Notes under the pieces: generated by a model | Database searches by the model: none | What the model was told of the DNA's origin: nothing | The model's input: the letters and a program-made list of their open reading frames with translations, nothing else | Part shown: positions 63,843-64,000 of the stretch, in pieces | How positions within the stretch are numbered: the stretch's first letter is position 1 | How the letters are laid out: every line of letters begins with the position of its first letter | Translations under genes and position numbers: made by a program | DNA from: Catalimonadaceae bacterium JC749 | GTDB taxonomy: Bacteria > Bacteroidota > Bacteroidia > Cytophagales > Cyclobacteriaceae | Reading direction: 5' to 3' | Assembly (NCBI GenBank): GCA_021730635.1 | Contig: JAJNNC010000008.1 | Location: forward strand, 62,001-126,000 | Length of the DNA: 64,000 bases

Positions 63843-64000
63843 CTATAATTTTATTTTGTTCACCTTGAGTACCTGCAGGGAGTCATTGTTTCTGGCAATG
63901 AGCAAGAGCTTGTCCTGCTTGCTCTGCAGTGTCAACAAAGCCCTGACCTCTCCTTGCAGCTGCAAACCTGACTGACTGGAAGGCACCACCTGCCAGCCTG
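63843..64000 (-). CDS. FG-GAP lipoprotein, 3' end only (third paralogue)
   Basis: The last 52 codons of a gene that continues past the right edge. From the window edge to 63858 it is identical to the C-terminal coding part of the previous FG-GAP gene; after Leu-Lys-Val-Asn it diverges to end in KIKL-stop (TAG at 63845-63843). So a third large FG-GAP protein is expected next door. Confidence 0.85.
   Translation of the reverse strand, partial: GWQVVPSSQSGLQLQGEVRALLTLQSKQDKLLLIARNNDSLQVLKVNKIKL
63858..64000. repeat. 143-bp exact direct repeat, copy 2
   Basis: Second copy of the repeat at 59776-59918, at the 3' end of the next FG-GAP gene. The two copies are about 4.1 kb apart in direct orientation. 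Confidence 0.95.

Overview
The window looks like chromosomal DNA of a marine- or soil-type Bacteroidota, most likely the order Cytophagales. Supporting signs are TAnnTTTG-type -7 promoter boxes with an upstream TTG, a near absence of Shine-Dalgarno sequences, many short lipoproteins, a TonB receptor with a carboxypeptidase-regulatory domain, DUF4249 and DUF2520 proteins, a CcsA-type cytochrome c cluster, and IF-2 with the Bacteroidota 'KGxxVxGKIDL' repeats. Assignment to order is inference; no rRNA is present. No tRNA, rRNA, CRISPR, transposase or phage gene was recognised.

Layout. 1-8.5 kb: a partial lipoprotein, an NfeD/ClpP-class membrane protease, a four-gene rightward run (DUF4905-like, LysM/RlpA-like, membrane protein, TIGR02757), DUF2520, a carboxypeptidase-regulatory protein, pheS and a degenerate Rieske-like lipoprotein. 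8.5-13.9 kb: leftward operon of three secreted parvulin-type foldases plus MoxR. 14-17.7 kb: lysS, ispF, mnmD and a small helical-repeat protein. 17.7-20.2 kb: poorly coding, with a decayed nucleotidyltransferase, a DUF418 membrane protein and a strictly periodic 7 x 23-bp repeat array. 20.2-22.9 kb: DoxX, a Tat-type Gfo/Idh/MocA oxidoreductase and YihY. 22.9-27.4 kb: an operon of four secreted proteins of unknown role ending in an 815-residue leucine-rich-repeat protein, divergent from a CHASE-PAS-GAF histidine kinase.

30.6-35.6 kb: leftward nrnA, two tandem-FKBP lipoproteins, rdgB, udk and a KtrA/TrkA-type K+ regulator. 35.9-41.6 kb: nfu, then rimP-nusA-infB read leftward behind a promoter and an intrinsic-terminator-like hairpin that together look like an attenuator. 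41.9-47.7 kb: rmlA and ccmB-ccmC-ccmD-ccmE-ccsA/ccmF. 47.8-49.2 kb: an AraC regulator broken by an in-frame stop (and apparently lacking its start codon), followed by a SnoaL-like gene. 49.2-64 kb: a surface cluster of a vanadium-haloperoxidase-like lipoprotein overlapping a large FG-GAP/ASPIC-UnbV lipoprotein, a TonB receptor with DUF4249 and macroglobulin-like partners, a second FG-GAP lipoprotein, a small lipoprotein, and the 3' end of a third FG-GAP gene identical over 143 bp to the second.

What most merits a second look: the 23-bp array (19979-20139), the WW-LRR operon whose proteins share an N-terminal domain, the rimP leader, and the recombining FG-GAP paralogues. None of these can be declared a new system from sequence alone.
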